Source: Candidatus Poribacteria bacterium
GTDB lineage: Bacteria; Poribacteria; WGA-4E; GCA-2687025
NCBI GenBank assembly: GCA_028818695.1
Contig: JAPPNK010000021.1
Location: 81,245-145,244 of the forward strand
Direction: 5' to 3'
DNA length: 64,000 bases
Within the stretch, counting starts at the first letter, position 1. Every line of letters starts with the position of its first letter. The notes below the pieces were generated by a model. It did no database searches and was not told where the DNA came from. It saw only the letters and a list, made by a program, of their open reading frames with translations. The position numbers and the translations under genes were made by a program. Of this stretch, positions 35,659 through 46,500 are shown piece after piece.

Positions 35659-36438
35659 TTAGCGAGCTGCCGTCACCACCATCAACGCGACGCTGGCTGC
35701 CAAGAACGAAAGCACGCCAACTGTGCGCTTATTCTGGTGGACCTCGCCGATCGGATTCACCGGCGCATGCAGTTCCATCATTTTTGCGGCAAGCTCTTCC
35801 ACCGCTTTTTGACGAGTCATCTCATGCTTCTCAACCGAACTCATGAGCGTCGCCAGTTCCTTTTTCAAGGCGTCCAGCTCCGACTTCGTCATTTTATGCT
35901 GCTCTTGAGTTCTGTTCGACAGCTTATCCACCTTTGAAGAGATCGTCTTGCTGAGCTGGTTGATCCTCTTCTCAACGGAGCTCAGATCCATCGGGTGGAT
36001 GGAATCAAGCTTTTTCAGCAACTTGGAGAAGTCCTCGTCGTGGAGATGCGAGTCCAAATGCTCCATCTCTTCCTTGAGATCCGCCAGTTGTTTTTGAGCC
36101 TTGGAAAGCCGCTCGCTCAATTTGTTCAGCATCTCTTCAATCATCGGAGTCGGCACTTCCACCTCCGGCTCAGGCTCTGGCATCGGCTCCATCACTGTCC
36201 CAGGGATATTCAGAACCTCGCCTGGATAGATCCAGTGCGGATCGCCGGAACGGAGATCGTTGATTTCTACCCATTCCGGAAAACGCAGCGCGTCGCCAAG
36301 ATGCTCCTGGGAAAGATCCCACAACGTGTCGCCTTTTTTCACGGTCAAGGTTTCGTACATCCCCGCAACCAGAGGGGCGCCAACCGCCAGCGCAAGCGCG
36401 GCAGCGGCAATCATTTGAAAACCTCTACGCCTCATCAT
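35659..36438 (-). CDS. LysM-domain coiled-coil membrane protein
   Basis: A 259-residue protein with a signal or anchor (MIAAAALALAVGAPLVAG), then a LysM peptidoglycan-binding domain (residues ~28-80: LTVKKGDTLWDLS, ending WIYPGEVLNIPG). A Pro/Glu linker, a long coiled coil (~100-225), and a C-terminal hydrophobic segment (VGVLSFLAASVALMVV) complete it. It could tether cell wall to membrane and support a large secretion machine. The frame runs upstream to 36603, over the barrel gene, but ATG at 36438 with AAGGAG is clearly the start. It lies 35 bp after the PorV-like gene and is the last gene before the terminator. Confidence 0.85.
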   Translation of the reverse strand: MMRRRGFQMIAAAALALAVGAPLVAGMYETLTVKKGDTLWDLSQEHLGDALRFPEWVEINDLRSGDPHWIYPGEVLNIPGTVMEPMPEPEPEVEVPTPMIEEMLNKLSERLSKAQKQLADLKEEMEHLDSHLHDEDFSKLLKKLDSIHPMDLSSVEKRINQLSKTISSKVDKLSNRTQEQHKMTKSELDALKKELATLMSSVEKHEMTRQKAVEELAAKMMELHAPVNPIGEVHQNKRTVGVLSFLAASVALMVVTAAR

Positions 36439-36473
36439 ATGAAACTCCTTCTCTGTCGTCGATCTGCGGCTCA

Positions 36474-37472
36474 TCAATACTGGTAGCCGATGGAAACAAA
36501 GTGGCGGGGAACTTCCGCAAGGCTGCTCGCCGCTTGATTGCTCAACTGGTAGGCATAGTCCAACGCCAGCGAGCCGAAGTTGACGCCGATGCCAGTGTAC
36601 CATGCGCTGCGGTCGGAGCTTTGGCTCGTTCCGAGTCTCAGGCAGACCGGATTGATGGAGTATTCGACGCCGAATTTGACAAGCCGCGTCGATTCTCCGC
36701 CGGCATTGATGAGGTTGACAAGCATCTGCTCAATTTCAGCCGCCATCAGGACGCCGTCGTAGGACGGATAGGTCACCGCGACGCCCGCCGAAATGATCGG
36801 CTCGGTTTCGCCTTCGCCAAGCTTTCCGCCAAGGTTCCGCGCCGACAGCCCGTAATGAAGCGTATCAGCAATCAGCCCCTGAACGCCGAGCGTCACGCCG
36901 CCGAACCCGGAAGCGCTTGCGTCGTCAGGATAGTCCTCATCCACGCCGTCAAACTTGTCAAACAGCATTCCAACTGCCAGCCCAAACTGAAACTCGTCGC
37001 TGACCTTATGGCCGTACGCCAGGTCAACGGCGTTGCTTGCATAGCCGAGCGAGCCGTGTGTATTGCCTTGTAGATCGGTGAGCTCAAAGGGGGCGTCGTC
37101 GCTGTCTCCGACGCTCACATTTCGCCATGAAATTCCCAAAGAGCCGTTTTCTCCGCCCACGTATCCGAGCGCGACCCCGAAGGCGTTTCGTCGTATATCC
37201 AGCGGGCTATCTTGTGTGAATATCGCCAACTCGGTATCTGTGCTTCCACCCAGCCCCGCAGGGTTGGTGGTAATTGCTGGAACGCCGGCGGCGAGGGGCG
37301 AGAACGCTTGGAGAGCGATTGCCCGGGCGCCTTGCCCTGGGAAGAGCCAGGAGGCTCCGTGTCGCGTTCCCAGCGTCTCGTCTTCCGCTGTTGCCACAGC
37401 GGCGTATCCAATCAGCGCCGACGTTGCGAGCGCAAACGCGGCTAACTTTGTCCATTTTCTTCCGTCAATCAT
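36474..37472 (-). CDS. PorV/PorQ-family outer-membrane beta-barrel protein
   Basis: A 332-residue outer-membrane barrel with a signal peptide (AAFALATSALIGYAAVATA). The family N-terminal signature is GARAIALQAFSPLAAG followed by AITTNPAGLGG. Repeating amphipathic strands follow, and it ends in an aromatic pair (IGYQY). PorV is the T9SS shuttle that carries cargo bearing C-terminal sorting domains from the translocon to the attachment complex. Its place directly downstream of two giants with such tails supports that role, though PorQ-like or unrelated FadL-like functions remain possible. AGGAG lies seven bases before the ATG. It sits 73 bp after the giant's stop. Confidence 0.85.
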   Translation of the reverse strand: MIDGRKWTKLAAFALATSALIGYAAVATAEDETLGTRHGASWLFPGQGARAIALQAFSPLAAGVPAITTNPAGLGGSTDTELAIFTQDSPLDIRRNAFGVALGYVGGENGSLGISWRNVSVGDSDDAPFELTDLQGNTHGSLGYASNAVDLAYGHKVSDEFQFGLAVGMLFDKFDGVDEDYPDDASASGFGGVTLGVQGLIADTLHYGLSARNLGGKLGEGETEPIISAGVAVTYPSYDGVLMAAEIEQMLVNLINAGGESTRLVKFGVEYSINPVCLRLGTSQSSDRSAWYTGIGVNFGSLALDYAYQLSNQAASSLAEVPRHFVSIGYQY

Positions 37473-37510
37473 CAGACGCTCCTATGTATGTCTGCGCGAA
37501 GGTGAAAGGG

Positions 37511-37537
37511 GCGGGGGCTGATTGCGCCAGCCCCCGC
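37511..37537 (-). terminator. GC-rich hairpin between the 4372-aa gene and the PorV-like gene
   Basis: GCGGGGGCTG (37511-37520) pairs perfectly with CAGCCCCCGC (37528-37537) around a 7-base loop, 9 bp after the giant's stop. There is no T run after it on the minus strand, so partial attenuation or mRNA 3'-end protection is more likely than full termination. Confidence 0.5.
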
Positions 37538-37545
37538 GTTCCTTG

Positions 37546-40500
37546 TTATCTGATTTTCGCCATCTTGACGATCTTGACAACCCGCTCCCGATCGGCCGCG
37601 TCCACAATCACTTGGCAAATGTAAACGCCGCGTCCGTAGTTGCAGATCTCTTGACTCAGGTCAATCGCATGGCGGCCCGGAAGCAGTATCTGACCCGGCC
37701 GCTCTGCCACAAGCCGTCCGTTCAGGTCGTATATGCGAACCCGCACTTCGGCTTCCTTGCCGAGACCGACCCAGACAGCCACATCTTTCTCAAACGGGTT
37801 CGGAACGACGCGAACCGGTATGGTGATCGCCTCTTCCTCTTCAACGATGAAGCTCCAGGAATGCTCCGTCGCATTGCCCAGATTGTCTGCGATCGAGACC
37901 GTCGCGGTGTAGATGCCGGCTCGCAGAACATTCTGCGCCATCCATGCGACGCCTGATTCTGTGCGGCTTTCAATCGTTCCCGCTACGCGGTTGCCGTTCA
38001 GAGTCACGGTCAGCTCAACCGAATCCACATCAATGCCCGAATCCGCATCGATGTAGTAGGCGCTCACAACCACATCTGTCCGCGCCGCCACGTTCTTGCC
38101 GACTTTTTCGCCGTCCCTCGGAGCGACTGACAAGATGCTTGGAGGCGTGGTTTCAATCGTGAATGTCCAGCTTGTCGACGTTTCGTTTCCGAGCGCGTCC
38201 GCAAGCGTCAACATCACTTCATGCGTTCCTGTCGCCAGATCAGCGCTGGGCTGATACGAGACGCTCGAATCGGTTACATCGGCGTTCACAGCCGCTCCGT
38301 CGACCATCAGCACAACGCTGTCGGCGTCTACGCCGGCAAGGTTGTCGGTGAAGGTCGCCGCGATGAGCGGCCGCAGCGACCGAACATATCCGGCGGGAGT
38401 CATCGTTACGATCGTCGGCGGGATCATATCGATCTCAACCAAGAAGCTGTATTGAGCCGACGCCTTATTCCCGTGTTCATCGGTCGCAGTCACAACCACC
38501 GTATGGCTTCCTTGCGAAAGCCCGTCCACCGGCAGGTGCGCCCGCGAGTTGTCAATGATTTCCGCCGCGTCCATCGCGGCTCCGCCGTCAACCGAGAAGG
38601 TCACGCTGTCCACCTCTGAGTCGTCAAAGAAGTTGACCGCCAGCGTCGTGTCAGCCGTTCGGACAACCCCTGTCGGGGAGATGGATGTGATGATCGGCGC
38701 CGTCGTATCAAGCGATACCGTGAATTGGTATTCGGCTGAGCCGACATTGCCATGCTCATCCGTCGCTGTCACCATCACCATGTGGTCGCCGTCCGATAGA
38801 CCTGTCACCGGCAACCGCGCCATCGTGTTGTCCGAGATGCTCGCCGCGTCCATCGCGTCGCCGCCGTCAACCGAGAAGGTCACGCTCGTCACATTGGAGG
38901 CGTCCGAGAAGACGACCGCCAGCGTCGTATCAGCCGATTCCACCGTTCCTGTCGGAGACACCGTCGTGATGACCGGAGGCTCAAGATCCAGCGACACGGT
39001 GAACTGATATTCGGCTGAGCCGACATTCCCATGCTCATCCGTCGCTGTCACCATCACCATGTGGTCGCCGTCCGAAAGACCCGTCACATCCAGCGTTGCC
39101 GAAGTGTTGTCTTCCGAAATCATAGCGTCCATCGCGGCTCCCCCGTCAACAGAGAAGGTCACGCTTGTCACCATGGAAGCGTCCGACAAGGAAACCGCCA
39201 GCGTCGCGTCGGGCATCTCAACAACCCCTGTCGGAGAAACCGTCGTGATGACCGGAGGCTCAAGATCCAGCGAAACCGTGAACTGATATTCGGCAGAGCC
39301 GACATTACCATGCTCATCCGTCGCCGTCACCATCACCATGTGGTCGCCGTCCGAAAGATCCGTCACATCCAGCGTTGCCGAAGTGTTGTCGTCCGAAATC
39401 ATAGCGTCCATCGCGTCCCCGCCGTCAACAGAGAAGGTCACGCTTGTCACCATGGAAGCGTCCGACAAGGAAACCGCCAGCGTCGCGTCGGGCATCTCAA
39501 CAACCCCTGTCGGAGAAACCGTCGTGATGACCGGAGGCTCAAGATCCAGCGAAACCGTGAACTGATATTCGGCAGAGCCGACATTACCATGCTCATCCGT
39601 CGCCGTCACCATCACCATATGGTCGCCGTCCGAAAGACCCGTCACATCCAGCGTTGCCGAAGTGTTGTCTTCCGAAATCATAGCGTCCATCGCGGCTCCC
39701 CCGTCAACAGAGAAGGTCACGCTTGTCACCATGGAAGCGTCCGACAAGGAAACCGCCAGCGTCGCGTCGGGCATCTCAACAACCCCTGTCGGAGAAACCG
39801 TCGTGATGACCGGAGGCTCAAGATCCAGCGAAACCGTGAACTGATACTCGGCTGAGCCGACATTCCCATGTTCATCCATCGCCGTCACCATCACCATATG
39901 GTCGCCATCCGAAAGACCTGTCACATCCAGCGTTGCCGAAGTGTTGTCGTCCGAAATCATAGCGTCCATCGCGTCCCCGCCGTCAACAGAGAAGGTCACG
40001 CTTGTCACCATGGAAGCGTCCGACAAGGAAACCGCCAGCGTCGCGTCGGGCATCTCAACAACCCCTGTCGGAGAAACCGTCGTGATGACCGGAGGCTCAA
40101 GATCCAGCGAAACCGTGAACTGATATTCGGCTGAGCCGACATTCCCATGTTCATCCATCGCCGTCACCATCACCATGTGGTCGCCGTCCGAAAGACCCGT
40201 CACATCCAGCGTTGCCGAAGTGTTGTCTTCCGAAATCATAGCGTCCATCGCGGCTCCCCCGTCAACAGAGAAGGTCACGCTTGTCACCATGGAAGCGTCC
40301 GACAAGGAAACCGCCAGCGTCGCGTCGGGCATCTCAACAACCCCTGTCGGAGAAACCGTCGTGATGACCGGAGGCTCAAGATCCAGCGAAACCGTGAACT
40401 GATATTCGGCTGAGCCGACATTCCCATGTTCATCCATCGCCGTCACCATCACCATGTGGTCGCCGTCCGAAAGACCCATCACATCCAGCGTTGCCGAAGT

Positions 40501-43500
40501 GTTGTCGTCCGAAATCATAGCGTCCATCGCGTCCCCGCCGTCAACAGAGAAGGTCACGCTTGTCACCATGGAAGCGTCCGACAAGGAAACCGCCAGCGTC
40601 GCGTCGGGCATCTCAACAACCCCTGTCGGAGAAACCGTCGTGATGACCGGAGGCTCAAGATCCAGCGAAACCGTGAACTGATACTCGGCAAAGCCGACAT
40701 TCCCATGTTCATCCGTCGCCGTCACCATCACCGTGTGGCCGCCGTCCGAAAGACCCGTCACATCCAGCGTCGCCGAGGTGTTGCCAGCCAATTCCCCATT
40801 TAGGATCGCTGACAGCAACGACAACGGCACGCCGACTTGATCTAGCGCCGACATCACTTCGGGCAATTCCAACAGCTGCAGAAGCGTCTCTCTTGTGTAG
40901 AGATCTCCCTGAGCCAGAATCTCCTCTGTTGTCGGCAGCCCGTTTGCCACAAGCAAACCGTCCAATACCGGCGTTCCTATCAGCGACACAACCAAATTAG
41001 CCGCGCTTTGAGCGTCAAGCGCCAAGCCGACAACCGCGTCCATAGCGTCGCCGCCGTCCACAGCGAAGGTCACGCTCGTCACCTTAGAGGCGTCGGAGAA
41101 GACCACTGCCAGCGTTGTATCGGGCGATTCCACAACTCCTGTCGGAGAGAACGCTGTAATAACAGGTGCTTCCAGATCCAGCGACACCGTGAAATGATAT
41201 TCGGCTGAGCCGACATTCCCATGCTCATCCGTCGCCGTCACCATCACCATGTGATCGCCGTCCGAAAGACCCGTCACATCTAACGTTGCCGAGGTGTTGT
41301 TGGCAATCACTGCCTCCATCGCCTCGCCGCCGTCAACGGCAAAGGTCACGCTCATCACTTCGGAAGCGTCCGAGAAGGTCGCCGCCAATGTCGCATCAGG
41401 CATCTCAACAACGCCTGTCGGAGAGAACGCCGTGATAACCGGCGGCTCCAGATCCAACGAAACCGTGAAGCTGAACTGCCCAGAGCCGACATTTCCAAGC
41501 GCGTCCGTTGCCGTCACAACCACCGTATGGCTGCCGTCGGCAAGTCCTGTCACTGCCAGCGTTGCCGAGGTGTTGTCGGCAATCTCGTCAGCGTCCATCG
41601 GTTCGCCATCGTCAACTGTGAAGGTAACGCTCGTCACTTCCATCTCGTCATAGAAGGTCGCACTCAGCGTCGTATCCGCCGTTTCGATGGTTCCCGTCGG
41701 CGAGAACTCTGTGATGACAGGCGGATTGTCGTCCACATATACCGTGAACTCCCATGATACAGGCGATTCGTTGCCTTCGACGTCCGCGACGCTTGCGACG
41801 ACGCTATATGCGCCGTTCGCCAAGTCTTCGTCCGCGATGAAGCTAACGACGCCGCTCAATTGCGGTCCGCTGTCCTGCTGCAGATCTTCCATAATTTCGG
41901 GCGAGTTCAACGCTTCCAGTATGTCGTCTGCGGTATAGTCTTCGCCCAGATGCAGCGGAATCGCCTGCAAGGTCGTCGTCCCCGCAACCGCATTGCCTGC
42001 GCTGTCGCGAACCTTTATGGAAACGCCCTCAGCGGTCACGCCTGAGTTGTCCTCCGTGAAGGAGACGCTCACCGTCGGCGTTCGCGTTGATATGATGCCT
42101 GTCGGCGAATATGCCGTAACTGTCGGAGCTGTCGCATCCTGTTCAATCACATACACAACGCTTACAGTAGCGACATTCCCCGCATAGTCGGTCGCGGTTC
42201 CCGTCGCCATGTAGCTGCCGCTTGCGTGGCGAACATCGCTCGGCGTTACGTAGCGGATCTGCGGAGCCGCAAACATGAGACCGTCGGTCGTCATGCCATC
42301 GGCGTTCACAAGGTCTTCGTTGCCGGCGAGCCGCATATCCGCGTTTCCGCCCGCAAAGCCTGTGAACTGAACATCTCCGCTCGTCGTGGAAAGCGTCAGC
42401 CCGACCGTTACGATGCCTGTCGGATCCTCATAGCCTTCCGACAAGATCGTCGGCCGCGTATTAACAGCAGTTCCGGAGGCAGGCGCCTCAATCGTAAGCG
42501 GAGGAGCCGTGTTGTCAACGGTGAACGCAACAGGCGCCAGCGGCGCAAACACATTCGGGCTAGCGGCAAGCACGATACGGACATAGTACTCGCCGTCCGC
42601 CAAACCGCTCACATCCAACGGCAGCTGGAATGCGCCGTTTTCGCCCACCGCCACCATCGGCGTCGCGTCAACAAGGGCTTCGTCCATCAGGTCCGCCATG
42701 TTGGCAGAGATGTAGGCTTCAGCTGTCATCGCGTTTTCGGTGTCCAGCTCAATCATCGTCATTCCGCTGATAGGCCGGTCAGCCTGCGGCGTCGCAAAGG
42801 TGCGGTTGTTTGTCATCAAAACGCCGGTCCGCGTCAGGCGGATTGCCTCATACACGCCCGGATCATCAGGCAGCAGCCCGCTGATCAGGATGTTGGCGAT
42901 GTTTGCGACGACTGTCGTATCCATCACGGTCAACTCTTGGTTGCCTGAGGCGTCCGTTGCGAGAACAGCGAGGCGAAGCGCTCCGTTCGGGAATGCTGTC
43001 GAGTCAAACACAAAGCTGTAACTCTCTTGACCTTCAACCACAGGAGCCGCGTCGCCAAGCATATCCATCACGGCGCCGCTTTCATCCACAACAACCAGCG
43101 CGACCTCGCCGCCCTCGATCGTCAGATAGCCAGCCGTCACGCTCGCAGTGATGCGAACATCGGAGCGAACCGTGTAGGAGCCGTCCTCATTCGCGTCCAC
43201 CGCTTCAAAGGTTCCCGGCGTCTTCGCTTCGCGTTCCACCATCGTCACAACCGTTGAGGAGATTGGCGGGACATCGTCCACGTTGTCGACAGGTATCGTC
43301 AGCGTTTCTGACATATACGCCGTGCCGCCCTCTCCCATCAGAGAGGCGCGGATCATATACGGATTGTCGTCCATAGAAGCGTCGCGCGCTTCCGGCTCCA
43401 TATTTTCAACCGTGTCCTCAACCATCGTCGTGTCCCAGACCCCCGTCCAGGTGGTTCGGTTCACGCCGACTTCAGGCGTCTCGCCAGCCATCATATGGTC

Positions 43501-46500
43501 ATTTTCTGGGATCGTTCCCGCTTCGGGCCCGCCCATCTCCATCGCAAGCGGCGAGAATGTTTGCCCGCCGTCCGCGCTGATTTCCAACACAATCGAAGGC
43601 GCTTTCGGCAGCATGTTGAACGGCGTATCGACCGTCAACACCAGCTGATCGCGCGCTCCGCCGCTGTCCGGACTGACAGAAGTGCCTTCAGCCTGCGCAG
43701 CCGCAAACGCCAGCACCTCCGGCGCAACCGGTATCGGCAAAGCGTCCACAACCAAGACTGTTTCAGGCCCGACGCCGCTGATCATCAGCCTATTCTCAGC
43801 CATAACGCGCAGACGATATTCCGTCACACCGCTCGTCACCAGCTGAACGCCATCGATCATATGAGACGTCATGTCTGACATCCAAGAAGCGTCCACAGCA
43901 GCCAAATCGGCCTCTTCATATACTTTCAGATCTGTCCAAGTAGCTCCCCCGTCTGTCGAACTTTGGAGCGCCACTCTCGTCAACGGAATGGAGACATCCC
44001 GCAAACTGCGTATCGTCACATTCGCTTGAGTCGTATCCGACCAGATGCGGAAATCATCCGCCGCGACCGAGCCGTCTTTCGGCACATCAGCCGAGATATA
44101 ACGTTCCGCTTCGTTGCCCTTCAAGTTCCCGATGCCCAGGTAGGACACATTGAACTCGCCGACCGTTCGCGGAACGACCTCAACTGCCTGTGGATTCGAC
44201 ATGCTCATGTTGCTGAACTGGTCAATGGAAACCGCTCGAATCAAGTAGCTGCCGACCTGCGGATAGTCCATCATTTCCGTGCGGACCATTTCAGGTCCGA
44301 TGCGTCCGAGCAATCCGCCCGCAATCTGGTTCGCATAGACGATCAACGGCAGGAAATTGTCGTTCGCCAAGCCCTCCATGATAGGGGTCACGCTCATGTT
44401 GATGCCAACCGTCGTCCAGAAATCGACTGTCGGCTCGCCAGTGACCGGGCGGACTTGGAAGATAACGCTGGTGCGGTCGTAGATGTCCGCGCCGCCGGTC
44501 ATCGCTTCCGCTGTCAGCGACAACGCGCCCTCATTGTTGGCGTTTGTCGTCACAACCGCGCCGTTCTCATCTATATAATGAGTTGCGCCGTTGACCGCTT
44601 CCACGGTCACATCAGAGACCGGCTCAGGCGTCCGGTTGATGCTCAGAGGCCTCGTTCCGCCGTCAAACCCTGGCTCGCCGTCCACCGTGACGCTCACTTC
44701 GTAGTCGCCGTCAGGGATTTGGTTCAGGTCAAAGTTCAGAGTCCAGAGGCCGTCCGCCCCAGGAACGCTGAACTTAGACACGAGCGGAACGCGCCCTGTA
44801 TCAGCCACATCTTGAATGTCGGCAATGGACAAGCTGCCAATATCGATCGTGGGCGCGAGCTGAAGGTTGCGCGGATCGGGGATCACAAGCATCTTCGCCG
44901 TGCGTTTTCCGCCGCCGACCGGTATCTGGTGCGTCATTTCCACCACATAGTAGTAGTAGTAGGTGCCGCCCGCGTTGAGCATTTCGGTTGCGCTCCAGAC
45001 AGGCTCCGCATATCCACCCGCCATCCGCATCTCTTTGGTCAGCGGAACCGACATATACGGACCGTCAATCCCGTTCGCGGAAAGACGCAGCGTCACTTCC
45101 TGAACGGGGCTGGATTCGCTCGCAGGCCATGCCGGCAGCGTTCCCAGGAACAGCTCTTCATCAATGGCGAACTCATGCTGGAAGGTTCCCGTCTCCTCGG
45201 CGCTCATGCCTGAGGCGGAATAGGTTGTTCCGTCGCTTCCATGCAGCGTAACAATCACTTCCATCGCCTTCGGAGCGACTGCAAACAGGCTCAGCTTATG
45301 TCCTGTCAGCGTCAGTCCATTCTCAATCCGATATGAGCCTCCCGCAACCCCGCCGAGGTTGTCCCACGTCTCAAGAGACGGCACAAACAGCGCATTGCCG
45401 AAGTTCTCAAGGTAAAGATCTTCCATGTTCGGAACGATCACCGGGTTCAACATCGCCGGCAAGTTCGGCAATGTCAAGCCTGCCTGCTGCAGAGCCGCCA
45501 TAACTTCGGGCGAATTCAACAACCGCAGTACATCTTCTGTGGTGTAGTCGTCGCCTAGAAGCATCGGAATCGTCGGCAGACCGTTCGCCGTCAGCAAATC
45601 GTTCACCAACGGCGATTGCAGCAGCGACAAAATAAATTCGGCCGCGCCGCGCGAGTCGAGCGCCAAACCGCCTACTTCAACCCGTCGAACCTTCACCATC
45701 GTCTCCGAGGTCTCCTCGTTGCCGCCCGCGTCCACAACGCGCAGCGTCGCTACGAAGTCGCCCGGCTCTTCAAAGATGCGCGTCACGGAGGTGTTGCCGT
45801 CCGCGTCCAGCATCCCTTCAATCGTTTTGTCGGGGAAGACCCACTCAACCGTCAAAATTTCAGTATTGTCCGACGCGCTCGCCGACAGAGTCAGATCGCG
45901 GTTCACCAGAATGAACGGGATGCCGTCCTGATTCGTCGAATCGGCCGCAATCGCGGAGACCATCGGAGGCATATTGTCCACAAGAGTCAGCATCATCGTC
46001 TTGACGATCATCTCGCCCGCCGGGGAGGTCACGGTCAAGCTCACCTCATGCGGGCCAAGGTCGTCAACCGACTCGTAGGCTTTCATGAAGTTGTAAGCGT
46101 CGGTGAACAGCTCAGCAGGCGCAAGCTCATACCGCAGCCCTTCGCCGCCCATCGGCAAGTCGCCGTCCGGACCCATCACACCCGCCATGATGTTCGTCTC
46201 AGCAACGCCGTTCTCGTCGTAGGCCACCTCCATATCGGGACCTAGATCGGGCGCGCTGAACGTAATATCCACGAAGGTGATCGGAACATTGATGGGCGTC
46301 GCCTCGCCGCTCTCAGCGCTGTCGTTTCGGTTCCCTGAGGTGTCCTCAACATGGAACGACACCACCACATGCGCCGGCGCAGGATCGCCTTCCTGCATAT
46401 AGGTGTAGCTGAACGCAGTCTCGTCCGCTTCAGGCATTCGCGTTTCGACCGCCTCGCCGTCAACTCTCCATTCAATCGATGCGATTTCGGTGTTTTCCAC

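Noticed and set aside
39008-40682. Regular repeats considered as a CRISPR array
   Set aside because: The period is 279 bp, the units are coding and contiguous, and there are no spacers or cas genes.
39031-40803. Repeated plus-strand frames with His/Arg-rich sequence, looking like a repeat protein
   Set aside because: They are the antisense reading of the 279-bp Ig repeats and repeat only because the true gene does.
43963-45213. Long plus-strand open frame of ~416 codons opposite the 4372-aa gene
   Set aside because: It has Arg/His-rich, low-complexity composition with no domain, and is the mirror of a repetitive GC-rich coding strand. The minus-strand frame has clear Ig-like modules.
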